From assembly GCF_019966535.1 (NCBI RefSeq), contig NZ_JAIMID010000014.1, positions 90,414-154,413 on the forward strand: a stretch of 64,000 nt of DNA, written 5' to 3'. Under the pieces are notes generated by a model. It made no database searches, was not told where the DNA came from, and saw only the letters and a list, made by a program, of their open reading frames with translations. The DNA comes from Mesobacterium pallidum. Lineage in GTDB: Bacteria; Pseudomonadota; Alphaproteobacteria; Rhodobacterales; Rhodobacteraceae. Position numbers and translations under genes: made by a program. This document shows positions 56,993 to 64,000 of this stretch, one piece after another. The stretch's first letter is position 1. Each line of letters begins with the position of its first letter.

Positions 56993-57980
56993 CAAGGCCC
57001 CCGCTGCGCCGCTGAACGCCGGCGCCCTGCCCGACCCGATGCCGACCAGGCCGCCGCGCAGCCAGTGGCAGGACGTGTGGCGCCAGTTCCGCAGCCACAA
57101 GGGCGCGATGGCCGGGCTTGCGCTGTTCGTCTTCATCGTGCTGGGCGTGGCCATCGGCCCCTGGATCTGGTCGGCAAGCCCCACCGACATCCCGCCCGTG
57201 GTCGACATGATCAAGAACCGCGACATGCGGCCCATCTACACGCTGCTCTGGGACAGCGGGGCCAAGACGTCCTGGGCGCATCCCCTGGGCACCGACAACC
57301 TGGCGCGCGACAACCTGGCCCGGCTGATGTTCGGCGGCCGCGTGTCGATCGCCGTGGGCCTGACGGCCATGGCGCTGTCGATCCTGCTGGGCACGCTGAT
57401 CGGCGTCATGGCCGGCTACGTCAAGAAGCTGGACGGCCCGCTGATGCGCCTCACCGACCTCTTCCTTGCCCTGCCGCTGCTGCCGCTGATCCTTGTCGCC
57501 TCGCTGATGTTCCGCGAGGCGCTCGCGGCCACCTTCGGCCCCGAGGGCGGGGTGTTCATCCTCGTCGTCGCCCTGATCGGCATCACGTCATGGATGCAGA
57601 CCGCACGGATCGTGCGCGGCGACGTGCTGGCACTGAAGGAGCGCGAGTTCATCCTGGCCGCGCAGTCCATCGGCACCTCTCCGCGCAACCTGATCCTGCG
57701 GCACCTTCTGCCCAACGTGGTCTCGCCCATCATGGTCTCGGCCACCCTGGGCATCGCCATCGCGATCATCACGGAAAGCTCGCTGTCGTTCCTCGGCTTC
57801 GGCTTCCCGCCCGACTTCCCGACCTGGGGGCGGCTGCTGAATGACAGCGTGGACCGCATGACGCTCTACCCCGAACGGGTGATCTGGCCGGGCATGCTGA
57901 TCTCTCTCACCGTGCTGTCGGTCAACTACCTGGGCGACGGGCTGCGCGATGCGCTTGATCCCCGCATCCGGGGCCGGTAG
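56985..57980 (+). CDS. Peptide ABC permease (DppC-like)
   Basis: 331-aa partner permease. Cytoplasmic Pro-rich start, helix from about 42, HPLGTDNLARDNLARLMFG (typical of DppC), EAA loop EFILAAQSIGTSPRNLILRH and ending VNYLGDGLRDALDPRIRGR. Together with the DppB-like protein and the divergent fused ATPase it forms the importer. Confidence 0.94.
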   Translation: MTDKAPAAPLNAGALPDPMPTRPPRSQWQDVWRQFRSHKGAMAGLALFVFIVLGVAIGPWIWSASPTDIPPVVDMIKNRDMRPIYTLLWDSGAKTSWAHPLGTDNLARDNLARLMFGGRVSIAVGLTAMALSILLGTLIGVMAGYVKKLDGPLMRLTDLFLALPLLPLILVASLMFREALAATFGPEGGVFILVVALIGITSWMQTARIVRGDVLALKEREFILAAQSIGTSPRNLILRHLLPNVVSPIMVSATLGIAIAIITESSLSFLGFGFPPDFPTWGRLLNDSVDRMTLYPERVIWPGMLISLTVLSVNYLGDGLRDALDPRIRGR

Positions 57981-58013
57981 GTCTGCTCTCGAACAATCTC
58001 GAGGGAGACGAAA

Positions 58014-59129
58014 ATGACCGACCTGACCCCGCCCTTCCGCGCGGATCACGTAGGCAGCCTGCTGCGCCCCAAGGCCATCCAGGCCGCACGCAAGAAGCAC
58101 TACGAGGAAAAATCCATCTCGGCCGACGAGTTGAAGGCCGTCGAAGACGCCGAGATCCCCGCGCTGATCAAGATGCAGGAAGAGGTCGGCCTGAAAGCCG
58201 TCACCGACGGCGAGGCGCGGCGCAGCTTCTGGCACTACGATTTCATGGGCATGCTGACCGGCCTCGACCTGGTCGAACGCGACGAGGGCGTGCAATTCGC
58301 CGGGGTCAAGCTGCGGCCGATCTTCCCGACCTTCAGCCAGCGGCTTGATTTTCCCGACGATCACCCGATGCTGGACCACTTCCGCTTCGTGAAGGACAAC
58401 ACCAGCGTTGTGCCCAAGATCTCGATCCCCGGGCCGTCCTGCTGCCACTTCCGCACCGCCAAGGCCGACATCCACGTGGACGCCTACAAGGACGACCCGC
58501 AGGCGATCTTTGACGACCTGGTCAAGACCTACGCCAAGGCGGTCGACAAGTTCTACGAGGCCGGCTGCCGCTACCTGCAGATGGACGACATCTTTTTTGC
58601 CTACCTCTGCGACCCCAAGCACCGCGCCGACAAGCAGGCCGAGGGGCTCGACCCCGACTGGCTGATCGAGCGTTATTCCTGGATGCTGCGCGAGGCGATC
58701 AAGAACCGCCCCGCCGACATGACCATCGGCATGCATATGTGCCGCGGCAACTTCCGCTCGACCCATGCCGCCACCGGCGCCTACGACATGGCGGCCGAGG
58801 CGATCTTTTCGACCGGCGTGGACGTGTTCTTCATGGAATACGACACCGACCGCGCCGGCGGGCTCGAGCCGCTGGGCCTGCTGCCCAAGGGCAAGCAGAT
58901 CATCCTGCCCGGCTTCATCACCACCAAGACGCCCGAGCTCGAGGACATGGACTGGCTCAAGTCCAAGTTCGACGAGGCGTCGAAATACGTGGACATCAAC
59001 CAGCTGGGCATCGCGCCGCAATGCGGGTTCGCCTCGACCGAGGAAGGCAATGCCGTGACCGAGGACGACCAGCGCCGCAAGCTGGAACTGGTCGTGAAGA
59101 CCGCCGAGGAGATCTGGGGCGGCGTCTGA
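58014..59129 (+). CDS. MetE C-terminal-domain (core-MetE-like) methyltransferase
   Basis: 371 aa, about half of a full MetE: only the zinc-binding catalytic barrel, with the DHVGSLLRP start. Zinc ligands H241 and C243 (MHMCRGN), E275 (FMEYD) and C337 (PQCGFAS) are all present. Stand-alone C-domain proteins act as methionine synthases with other methyl donors or in methylated-sulfur metabolism. CGAGGGAGACGAAA precedes the ATG. It follows the peptide permease by 33 bp and is likely the last gene of that operon, followed by a terminator. Confidence 0.88.
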   Translation: MTDLTPPFRADHVGSLLRPKAIQAARKKHYEEKSISADELKAVEDAEIPALIKMQEEVGLKAVTDGEARRSFWHYDFMGMLTGLDLVERDEGVQFAGVKLRPIFPTFSQRLDFPDDHPMLDHFRFVKDNTSVVPKISIPGPSCCHFRTAKADIHVDAYKDDPQAIFDDLVKTYAKAVDKFYEAGCRYLQMDDIFFAYLCDPKHRADKQAEGLDPDWLIERYSWMLREAIKNRPADMTIGMHMCRGNFRSTHAATGAYDMAAEAIFSTGVDVFFMEYDTDRAGGLEPLGLLPKGKQIILPGFITTKTPELEDMDWLKSKFDEASKYVDINQLGIAPQCGFASTEEGNAVTEDDQRRKLELVVKTAEEIWGGV

Positions 59130-59151
59130 GCCCATCTTGACGGACAGACAG

Positions 59152-59183
59152 AACGCGCGGGGCAGCAGTCCCGCGCGTTTTTC
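59152..59183 (+). terminator. Rho-independent terminator after the MetE-like gene
   Basis: AACGCGCGGG-gcagcagt-CCCGCGCGTT followed by TTTTC: a perfect 10-bp stem 22 bp after the stop, ending the peptide-importer operon. Confidence 0.88.
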
Positions 59184-59668
59184 GTGGACGATTGTTTCGG
59201 TGGGGGGATCCGAGTGTTTCCCGCGACTGCGCCCTTGTGGGTTGAACTGCACTCGCCTTGTTAACAAAGTGTTTACTATCGTTTCCCGATTCCGACCAAG
59301 GTCGGAGTCTGGGAACCGGTGGCAGGCTGACCGGGCCTCGAGGCCCCTCTCAGGCCCGCGGCCTGCCCCGGACCCGCACGGTCACTGGGGTAGACCGTCT
59401 GCGCCTCGGCTCGGCACGGCCTCTCCGTCCGGACCGACCCGGGGCGCGATCCCGGCCCGATCCGCAAAAAAGACCGGTTTGCCCGGTGCCCGCCCTGCCC
59501 GCAAGCCCACCGTTTGCACGCGCCGCGGCGCTACGGACCAAGGTTCCGGCCCACGCGCGGCCCATCGGAACGCTTTCCCGCCAAAGCCGGCCCGTCGCCG
59601 TGTCCTTCCCCTTGATCGGCGCAAAAATTCGTCGCATCCGGAACGATATTCGCATTTCGGAGGCTTCC
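59184..59668 (+). promoter_or_regulatory. Long leader/intergenic region before the YeeE-like gene
   Basis: 485 bp without a convincing gene. It holds an AT-rich patch with a perfect 10-bp palindrome TTGTTAACAA (59258-59267) followed by TACTAT (59274-59279). The open frame from 59258 in phase with the next gene is Arg/Pro-rich and lacks a ribosome site, so it is treated as leader. The remainder shows no structure I can name. Confidence 0.4.
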
Positions 59669-60718
59669 ATGTTCGAATCGTTCGGCTTCGAAACCCTGAC
59701 CGCGCCGCAGGCGGCCGTCTGGTTCGCCCTGATCGTCGGGGCCCTGTTCGGCCTGCTGGCCGAACGCACGCGCTTCTGTTTCCGCCGCGCGCTGGTGGGA
59801 GAGGATCGCCGGCAGGCGGCCGGCGTCTGGTTCATGGCCCTCGCGCTGGCCGTCATCGGCACGCAGGTCGCCGTGGCCGCTGGCCTCATCACCTTCGACG
59901 ATCACCGCTTCATGACCGGGGACCTGCCCTGGCTCGCCATCGTGCTGGGCGGGCTGATGTTCGGCGCCGGCATGGTGCTGACGCGCGGCTGCGTCTCGCG
60001 GCTGACCGTGCTGGGCGCGAGCGGAAACCTGCGCGCGCTGACCGTGATCCTGGTCTTTGCCGTCGTCGCCCATGCCACGCTCAAGGGCGTGCTGGCGCCG
60101 GTGCGCACCGCCATCGGCTCGGTCACGCTGCCGCTTGGCGACAGCGTCAGCCTTGCCGCCCTGCCCGGCGGCGCGCCGGTCTGGGCCGGGCTGATCGCAC
60201 TGGCCGGGCTGGCCATCGCGCTGCGTTCGGGCGCGCGGCCCGGCACGCTGGTGCTGGCCGCGCTGCTGGGCCTGCTGGTCCCGCTGGCCTGGGTCGGCAC
60301 GGGCTATGTCCTTTACGACGACTTCGACCCCATCGCGATGGAGAGCCTGTCCTTCACCGCCCCCGCGACCGAAGCGCTGTTCTTCACCGTCGCCTCGACC
60401 GCGATCCCGGCAGGCTTTGGCACCGGGCTGATCGGCGGCGTGCTGATCGGCGCGCTTGTCGCCTCGCTCATCTTCGGCAGCTTTGCCTGGCAAAGCTTTT
60501 CCTCGCCCCGCGAGACCGGCCGCTACGCGGCAGGCGCGGCGCTGATGGGCCTGGGCGGCGTGCTGGCTGGCGGCTGCACCGTGGGCGCGGGCCTGGCCGG
60601 CGTGCCCACCCTGTCGCTAGCCGCGATCCTGGCGCTCGGCGCCATCGCCGCCGGGGGCCTTGCGGCCAACGCGGCGCTCAGCGGCGCCCGCGCGGGCCTG
60701 GCGCAACCGGCCGAGTAA
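59669..60718 (+). CDS. YeeE/YedE-family sulfur compound transporter, full length
   Basis: 349-aa membrane protein with about nine helices. Cys-containing loops typical for the family are RTRFCFRRAL near the start, LTRGCVSRLTVLG mid-protein and GGCTVGAGLAG near the end. Full-length YeeE proteins import thiosulfate. CGGAGGCTTCC precedes the ATG at 59669; earlier in-frame starts are rejected. This is a second YeeE system, beside the split one at 22.4-23.3 kb. No TusA-like partner is adjacent. Confidence 0.9.
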   Translation: MFESFGFETLTAPQAAVWFALIVGALFGLLAERTRFCFRRALVGEDRRQAAGVWFMALALAVIGTQVAVAAGLITFDDHRFMTGDLPWLAIVLGGLMFGAGMVLTRGCVSRLTVLGASGNLRALTVILVFAVVAHATLKGVLAPVRTAIGSVTLPLGDSVSLAALPGGAPVWAGLIALAGLAIALRSGARPGTLVLAALLGLLVPLAWVGTGYVLYDDFDPIAMESLSFTAPATEALFFTVASTAIPAGFGTGLIGGVLIGALVASLIFGSFAWQSFSSPRETGRYAAGAALMGLGGVLAGGCTVGAGLAGVPTLSLAAILALGAIAAGGLAANAALSGARAGLAQPAE

Positions 60719-60814
60719 ACGCGCGCAAACTAACGAAGGCGCGGGCCCTTCCGGGGCTGGCGCCGCCTGCCGTTTCGGGCAAGGATCGCCGGGCATTTGA
60801 AAAGGGCCCGAGCC

Positions 60815-62035
60815 ATGGTTGAGACGGCGATCCTGCACATCGGCATGCACAAGACCGGCACGACCGCGATCCAGGCCAGCTTTGCCGGCTATGACGACGG
60901 GCAGCTCTTTACCGCGCGGTTGTCCGAGCCGAACCATTCGATCCCGGTCTCGACAGCCTTTCTGACCGATCATCGCGCCTATCACATCTGGACCAACAAA
61001 GGCACGCCCGCGGCCGAGATCGACGCCCACCGCACCGCGGACCGGGCCACGCTCGAGGCCGAGCTGACGCGCCCGGACCGCGAGACCGTGCTGATCTCGG
61101 GCGAGGATATCGGCATGATCGACCCCGCGGGACAGGCCGCCCTTATCGCCTTCCTGCGCGAACGGGTCCGCACCATCCGCGTCATCTGCTACCTGCGCGA
61201 CCCGGCCAGCTTTGCCTGTTCCAGCTTTCAGCAGCGGGTGAAAGCTGGGCTGGACAAGGTCCCGGCGAAAAGCCGGCCGCGTTACCGGGCCCGGATGGGG
61301 GTCTTTCTCGAGGCGCTGGGGCGCGAGGCGGTCGAAGCCGTGGCCTATGACCGCGCAGCCTTTCCCGGCGGCAGCGTGGTGCAGGATTTCGCCGTCCGGA
61401 TCGGTGCGGATGCGGCGCGCCTCACCGACACCCGCGCCAATGACAAGCTCAGCCTGCCGGCCACGCGGCTGATCCTGCATTTCAACCGGACCTGCCCGCT
61501 GAGCCTGGGCGATCCCGCCCTGTTCCGGGCCCGGCAGGCGCTGGTCTCGACCGTCGCCCGCGCCTATCGCAGGGCCGAACGGCTGGACCCCGCCCGCTTT
61601 GCCGCCATGGCGGATGTCAGCGACATGGCCTGGCTGAAGGATACCTTCGGCCTGACCCTGCCCGTGCCGGGCAAGGCCCCGCCCGTGGCGCCCTATCTCG
61701 AGACGCTTGACGATATCGACCCGACCCCGCTGCGCGCCACGCTCGAGGCGGCGGGCGTCGACACGCCATTCCGCGCCCCCCCGCAGATGCTGCACCGGCT
61801 TTACTACCACCTGGTGGCGCAGCAGTCGGCGACATCCGCCGGACCGGAGCTTGCGCCCGCCGACGGGATCGTGCTGCGCGACGTGGCGCTGAAGCACGAG
61901 ACCGGGGCGCGGATCACCCGGGCCGAGGCGATCCACCTGATGGAGATGGCCAGCCGCGCCCGGCCGGACGGGGTCTATATCCGCAAGTTGCTCGATCGGC
62001 TGAACATGGTCGAGGACGAGGCCGAACTGTCCTAG
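60815..62035 (+). CDS. Sulfotransferase-like protein
   Basis: 406 aa. The PAPS-binding loop ILHIGMHKTGTTAIQASF lies at residues 5-22, and VICYLRDPASFACSSFQQRV is the 3'-phosphate-binding Arg/Ser segment. Probably sulfates a surface glycan or lipid. Start at 60815 has AAAAGG upstream; a TTG six codons earlier is in frame. It converges with the DUF3422 gene, overlapping by 4 bases. Confidence 0.8.
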   Translation: MVETAILHIGMHKTGTTAIQASFAGYDDGQLFTARLSEPNHSIPVSTAFLTDHRAYHIWTNKGTPAAEIDAHRTADRATLEAELTRPDRETVLISGEDIGMIDPAGQAALIAFLRERVRTIRVICYLRDPASFACSSFQQRVKAGLDKVPAKSRPRYRARMGVFLEALGREAVEAVAYDRAAFPGGSVVQDFAVRIGADAARLTDTRANDKLSLPATRLILHFNRTCPLSLGDPALFRARQALVSTVARAYRRAERLDPARFAAMADVSDMAWLKDTFGLTLPVPGKAPPVAPYLETLDDIDPTPLRATLEAAGVDTPFRAPPQMLHRLYYHLVAQQSATSAGPELAPADGIVLRDVALKHETGARITRAEAIHLMEMASRARPDGVYIRKLLDRLNMVEDEAELS

Positions 62036-63312
62036 TGGTACGCATGGCGGATGCGGCGGATGATCCACCACACCGCCAGCACCACCGGCAGGGTGATCGC
62101 CGCCATCAGCTCAACCTTGTCGAGCCCCAGCGGATAGGCCAGCGGCCCCGCGAGGTAACCGCCCAGCGACACCGCGTAATAGCTGATCGCAACAACAGAC
62201 AGGCCTTCGACCGTGGTCTGCAGGCGCAATTGCAGGTCGGCGCGCTTGTCCATGCTTTCCAGCAATGCCTGGTTCTGCGCGCTGCGTTCCACGTCCACCC
62301 GCGTGCGCAACAGGTCGCTGGCCCGCATGGCACGGTCGGACATGCCGGCCAGGCGGCCCTGGGTCGATTTCACGGTCCGCATGGCCGGGTCATAGCGGCG
62401 CATCATGAACTCGTGGAAGGTCTGCCGCCCCGCGAGGCGTTCCTCGCGCATCACCTGGACGCGCTGCAGCACGATGGCCTCGTAAGCCTCCGTTGCGCCA
62501 AACCGAAACGACGCCTGGGCCGAGATATCCTCGAGCTCGGCCGAGACCTGCAAGAGCTCGCGCAGCGTCTCCTCGGCGGGCTTCTCGGCGTCGCTCATGC
62601 TGCCGACCAGCGAGTTCAGGGCATGGTCGATCTCGGCCAGGCGCTTGCCCAGCGACTTGGCGCGGGCAAAGCCCAGCATCGACATCGTCTTGTAGGTCTC
62701 GATCTCGCAGAGCCGCTGCACGACGCGCCCCACCCGGCGCTGGCCGGTCCCTTCGGTCGGGAAGACGGCAAAGCGCATGTGGCCGTGGCTGTCGATGCGG
62801 AAGTCGCCCGCCACCACGGCGGCATCGTCCAGCACCCGCGACGAGGCGAGGCTTTCGGGCACGAACCAGGCATCCAGCCGGTCCAGCACCTCGGGCTCGG
62901 CCGGGCGCGGCTCGACCCGGATCAGGGCCGAGGTGACCCGCTCGCCCGGCATGGCCGCGCGCCAGTCGGCCGGGAAGACCTCGAAATCCGCGGCGTCGAA
63001 GGGGCGTTCCCCGAGCCCGTCGAGGAACACCGTATAGGTCACGAATTCCGTGTGGCTTTCCCATTTCATGTGGTGCTTGCCGAGGCCCCCGTGCCAATGG
63101 GTCGCCCCGGGCTGCGGATGCGGCGCGCCGAAGCGGTCGAGCAGGTCGATGAGATGCGCAAGATCCGCCGCCCGGTCGCGGGCCACCGCCGCCTCGGCCT
63201 GCTTGACGGCCAGGAAGACCGCGCGGCAGGGCGCGCTGAGCGACGGGAACGGCCGCGCGTGCAGCTCGTTCGACAGCCGATAGCGTTCAGAATGGTCCTT
63301 GATCTGGGTCAT
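62032..63312 (-). CDS. DUF3422 membrane-anchored protein
   Basis: 426 aa. Starts RYRLSNELHARPFPSLSAPC, a DUF3422 signature, and contains HHMKWESHTEFVTYTVF. A helical region (about 200-370) precedes two C-terminal transmembrane segments (LSVVAISYYAVSLGGYLAG and LMAAITLPVVLAVWWII), giving a topology like a CorA-type end. AGGAGCCGCGC precedes the ATG. Function unknown; conserved in proteobacteria. Confidence 0.9.
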   Translation of the reverse strand: MTQIKDHSERYRLSNELHARPFPSLSAPCRAVFLAVKQAEAAVARDRAADLAHLIDLLDRFGAPHPQPGATHWHGGLGKHHMKWESHTEFVTYTVFLDGLGERPFDAADFEVFPADWRAAMPGERVTSALIRVEPRPAEPEVLDRLDAWFVPESLASSRVLDDAAVVAGDFRIDSHGHMRFAVFPTEGTGQRRVGRVVQRLCEIETYKTMSMLGFARAKSLGKRLAEIDHALNSLVGSMSDAEKPAEETLRELLQVSAELEDISAQASFRFGATEAYEAIVLQRVQVMREERLAGRQTFHEFMMRRYDPAMRTVKSTQGRLAGMSDRAMRASDLLRTRVDVERSAQNQALLESMDKRADLQLRLQTTVEGLSVVAISYYAVSLGGYLAGPLAYPLGLDKVELMAAITLPVVLAVWWIIRRIRHAYH

Positions 63313-63425
63313 GCGCGGCTCCTCATCGTGCCGCTTGTTACGTTAACGGCAGCCGCACGGAAATGCGATATGTTTTCAATAAGTTGGATGAATGCAACGG
63401 TATACTGCGGCCGCGCCGCCACGGG

Positions 63426-63830
63426 TCAGACCCTGGCAAGCGTCCCCTGCGCCGCCGCCACCAGCTTTGTGACATCGCCCGAGACGGCAAAGATCTCGGC
63501 CCGCGCGACGGACTGGCTGCGGCCGGCGCTCAGCGTCTCGCCGCGCGCGATCAGCGCCTTTCCCTTGCCGGGGCGCAGGTAGTTGATCTTGAACTCGACC
63601 GTGACGCAATCGCCCAAGTCCTGCCCGCCGGCATAGGACAGCGCCATGTCGGCGAGATAGGCCAGCAGGCCGCCATGGGCAAACCCGTGGTGCTGGGTCA
63701 GCTGGTCGGTCAGGGGAAGGCGGAACTCCACCCGTCCGTCGCCCATCGACAGCAGCTCGGTCCCCAGCAGCGCGTTGAAGGGCTGCGCGGCCAGGATACG
63801 GCGGCCGGTGGCTTCGGGGTCGGTCATCAT
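63426..63830 (-). CDS. PaaI-family hotdog thioesterase
   Basis: 134-aa hotdog-fold acyl-CoA thioesterase. The family motif HHGFAHGGLLAYLADMALSY includes the HGG turn and the catalytic Asp, and the long strand VEFKINYLRPGKGKALIARG is typical. Start at 63830 has AGGACCGCCCC upstream; a second ATG follows at once. The upstream region is interrupted 95 bp away by a putative insertion element. Confidence 0.9.
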   Translation of the reverse strand: MMTDPEATGRRILAAQPFNALLGTELLSMGDGRVEFRLPLTDQLTQHHGFAHGGLLAYLADMALSYAGGQDLGDCVTVEFKINYLRPGKGKALIARGETLSAGRSQSVARAEIFAVSGDVTKLVAAAQGTLARV

Positions 63831-63925
63831 GGGGCGGTCCTCCTGGGCGCTAGCGTTGCGCGGAGGCGGGCGGGGGTCAAAGGGAACGTGGCGTCGGAGG
63901 GGGGTGATCGAAGTCAATAGCACTA

Positions 63926-64000
63926 GGGTCAGGACCTATTGATTTCCGCTTGGTGGCGTGATTCACGGCTCAAAAACGAGCGGTGAACATGTCTGATCTT
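63926..64000 (+). mobile_element. Left end of a probable IS5-family insertion sequence, cut by window edge
   Basis: From GGGTCAGGACC the sequence changes character (lower GC) and reaches an ATG at 63989 with the start MSDL. This leader and start match what I recall of IS5-type transposases common in Rhodobacterales (MSDLYWLTDEQM...). TA at 63924-63925 would be the target. The other end and the transposase lie outside the window, so the call rests on about 75 bases. Confidence 0.55.
63989..64000 (+). CDS. Putative transposase, first four codons
   Basis: ATG TCT GAT CTT (Met-Ser-Asp-Leu) at the window end, preceded by GAGCGGTGAAC. Only the start is visible; assigned as an IS5-type transposase from its resemblance to known leaders. 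Confidence 0.4.

Noticed and set aside
57981..58013. Possible riboswitch before the MetE-like gene
   Set aside because: Only 33 bp separate it from the permease gene, too short for SAM or cobalamin riboswitches.

Overview
The window is a high-GC alphaproteobacterial chromosome segment, most like the Rhodobacterales/Roseobacter group. Supporting markers are GapR (DUF2312), an SSS-type sensor kinase with STAC linker, an ScfR-family acyl-CoA regulator, the accBC-aat-DUF2155-mlaD-NDUFA12 neighbourhood, DUF3422, and many family-61/sulfotransferase-like cell-surface genes. It is dominated by solute importers and the catabolic genes linked to them: two complete LIV-type (HAAT) ABC importers, one dipeptide-type ABC importer, and one Fe(III)-type ABC permease.

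Layout. (1) 1-9440: one plus-strand operon: aldehyde dehydrogenase (5'-truncated by the window edge), LIV importer (SBP, permeases, two ATPases), a second aldehyde dehydrogenase and a flotillin-like SPFH protein, closed by a hairpin. The second ATPase carries a 159-residue Pro/Ala tail. (2) 9.4-18.5 kb: SDR oxidoreductase, PPK2 polyphosphate kinase, a 1.3 kb degraded region abutting a tRNA-Thr(TGT), a cysteine-less LOV-like protein coupled to an XRE regulator, an orphan roadblock/LC7 protein, a fused iron-type permease, GapR and small hypotheticals. (3) 18.5-23.8 kb: a FadJ-like protein whose dehydrogenase half has lost its catalytic His, small DksA-like and coiled-coil proteins, then a sulfur/persulfide operon (MBL hydrolase, two YeeE/YedE half-proteins, TIGR01244 protein) with a palindrome inside its promoter. 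(4) 23.8-37.5 kb: a FliM/FliN-like protein with DLP repeats, then a cluster that reads as a short-chain carboxylate sensing, uptake and activation system: SSS-histidine kinase, small membrane protein, single-domain receiver, ScfR regulator, and divergently a LIV-type importer followed by acetyl-CoA synthetase. (5) 37.6-49.1 kb: housekeeping genes (accBC, aat, DUF2155, mlaD, NDUFA12 subunit, clpX, clpP) mixed with glycosyltransferases and an M20 amidohydrolase. (6) 49.1-59.2 kb: a divergent peptide/amino-acid utilisation block: fused dipeptide ATPase, VOC protein, ArgE-like deacetylase and FAD oxidase on minus; SBP, two permeases and a MetE-core enzyme on plus. (7) 59.2-64 kb: a full-length YeeE/YedE transporter, sulfotransferase, DUF3422 protein, PaaI thioesterase, and what looks like the left end of an IS5-type element cut by the window edge.

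A recurring architectural theme is visible by eye: all three ABC-importer substrate-binding genes are followed by strong GC-rich stem-loops without U-tracts before the permease genes, consistent with differential expression of binding protein over membrane components. No CRISPR array, rRNA operon, prophage or obvious defence system was seen.
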